5,186 nt of DNA from Moorella sp. UBA4076 (GTDB lineage: Bacteria > Bacillota > DSM-521 > Neomoorellales > Neomoorellaceae): assembly GCA_002383405.1 (NCBI GenBank), contig DFYS01000061.1, positions 4,346-9,531 of the forward strand. Reading direction: 5' to 3'. The notes below the pieces were generated by a model. That model was given only the letters and a program-made list of their open reading frames with translations, did not search any database and was not told the origin of the DNA. A program made the translations under genes and the position numbers. Below, piece after piece: positions 4,898-5,186 of the stretch (positions within the stretch are counted from its first letter, which is position 1; each line of letters opens with the position of its first letter).

Positions 4898-5145
4898 GCA
4901 GATTTCCAGAGCTACGGCAGGTAGAATTTGAACGCTTTCTCCTGGCCTTTAGTCGTTCAGGAACGGTAAAGTTTCGTAATAACAAGTGGGTAGGCTTAAA
5001 CCGGGAAGGCAAACCATTTGTGGTCCATGTGAAACATGGTGAAACTAAAAAATATCCGCCTACCCTTGTAGAAGCAGTTGCTAAAGATCTAGCCGTGGAT
5101 TTAACAGAGTTTCAAAAGTGGTATGCAGGCAAAAAAGATGCCTGA
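4894..5145 (+). CDS. hicA: HicA-like toxin, divergent
   Basis: The 83-residue protein follows hicB with a four-base ATGA overlap, as expected of a hicBA pair. HicA toxins are small double-stranded-RNA-binding-fold ribonucleases that cut mRNA. An N-terminal helix (about 5-21, ELRQVEFERFLLAFSRSG) precedes KFRNNKWVGLNREGKPFVVH (26-45), which resembles the HicA core strands. The following VKHGETKKYPPTLVEAVAKD (46-65) matches the canonical 'PHH-GKE-KKGTLRSILKQ' stretch, and DLTEF (69-73) matches the usual end. The conserved GSHH-type histidine is not where it is expected: that place reads FRNNKW (27-32). His45 and His48 are the only histidines. It is somewhat longer than many HicA proteins, which have about 60 residues. 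It could be an active divergent HicA, an inactive one, or another small RNA-binding partner of HicB. Pairing with hicB supports the HicA call most strongly. Confidence 0.65.
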   Translation: MSRFPELRQVEFERFLLAFSRSGTVKFRNNKWVGLNREGKPFVVHVKHGETKKYPPTLVEAVAKDLAVDLTEFQKWYAGKKDA

Positions 5146-5151
5146 TTATAC

Positions 5152-5176
5152 CCCGGTATAAGTACCGGGATTTTTT
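5152..5176 (+). terminator. rho-independent terminator of hicBA
   Basis: CCCGGTA (5152-5158) pairs perfectly with TACCGGG (5163-5169) around a TAAG loop and is followed by A and six T residues (5171-5176). It starts seven bases after the hicA stop codon and closes the module as its own transcription unit. Confidence 0.92.
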
Positions 5177-5186
5177 ACAGGCAGTG

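Overview
The window looks like chromosomal DNA of a GC-rich, probably thermophilic and anaerobic Firmicute, most like Moorella or a related acetogen. This rests on strong G-rich Shine-Dalgarno tracts, GTG starts next to ATG starts, GC-rich codons, and a gene set typical of anaerobes with selenium-dependent molybdenum hydroxylases (xanthine dehydrogenase or purine hydroxylase type). The organism is an inference; no species marker is present.

Layout. Bases 1-367 are a mostly non-coding leader with a stem-loop, a rho-independent-type terminator, and a second terminator-like hairpin. The first terminator can be drawn in a mutually exclusive pairing scheme, like an attenuator. Bases 368-3268 carry three closely spaced plus-strand genes: a stand-alone XdhC/CoxI domain protein, an XRE-family regulator with a cupin domain, and a 653-residue fusion of YqeC with a MocA/YgfJ-like nucleotidyltransferase. 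The fusion has two unusual insertions. One is built on a 42-bp in-frame tandem repeat. The other carries a diverged copy of part of the protein's own C-terminal domain. Bases 3269-3706 hold no intact gene, but contain what looks like the 3' end of an IS200/IS605-family tnpB gene with its right-end hairpin (omega-RNA scaffold region). Bases 3707-4498 encode YqeB. Bases 4499-5186 hold a more AT-rich hicB-hicA toxin-antitoxin module with its own promoter, a candidate operator and a terminator.

How the genes fit together. XdhC-like proteins, YqeC, YqeB and MocA-like transferases are the accessory set associated with molybdenum cofactor maturation (cytidylylation, sulfur or selenium loading) for molybdenum hydroxylases. 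Here all four functions sit in one plus-strand cluster with an embedded regulator that probably senses a small ligand. The hydroxylase subunits are not in the window and are probably nearby. The insertion-sequence remnant appears to have split yqeC-mocA from yqeB, and the hicBA module looks like a later acquisition.

The most unusual features are the architecture of the fused YqeC-MocA protein, the tnpB-less right end inside the cluster, and a HicA-like toxin without the usual histidine motif. I see no clear evidence of a wholly new system.
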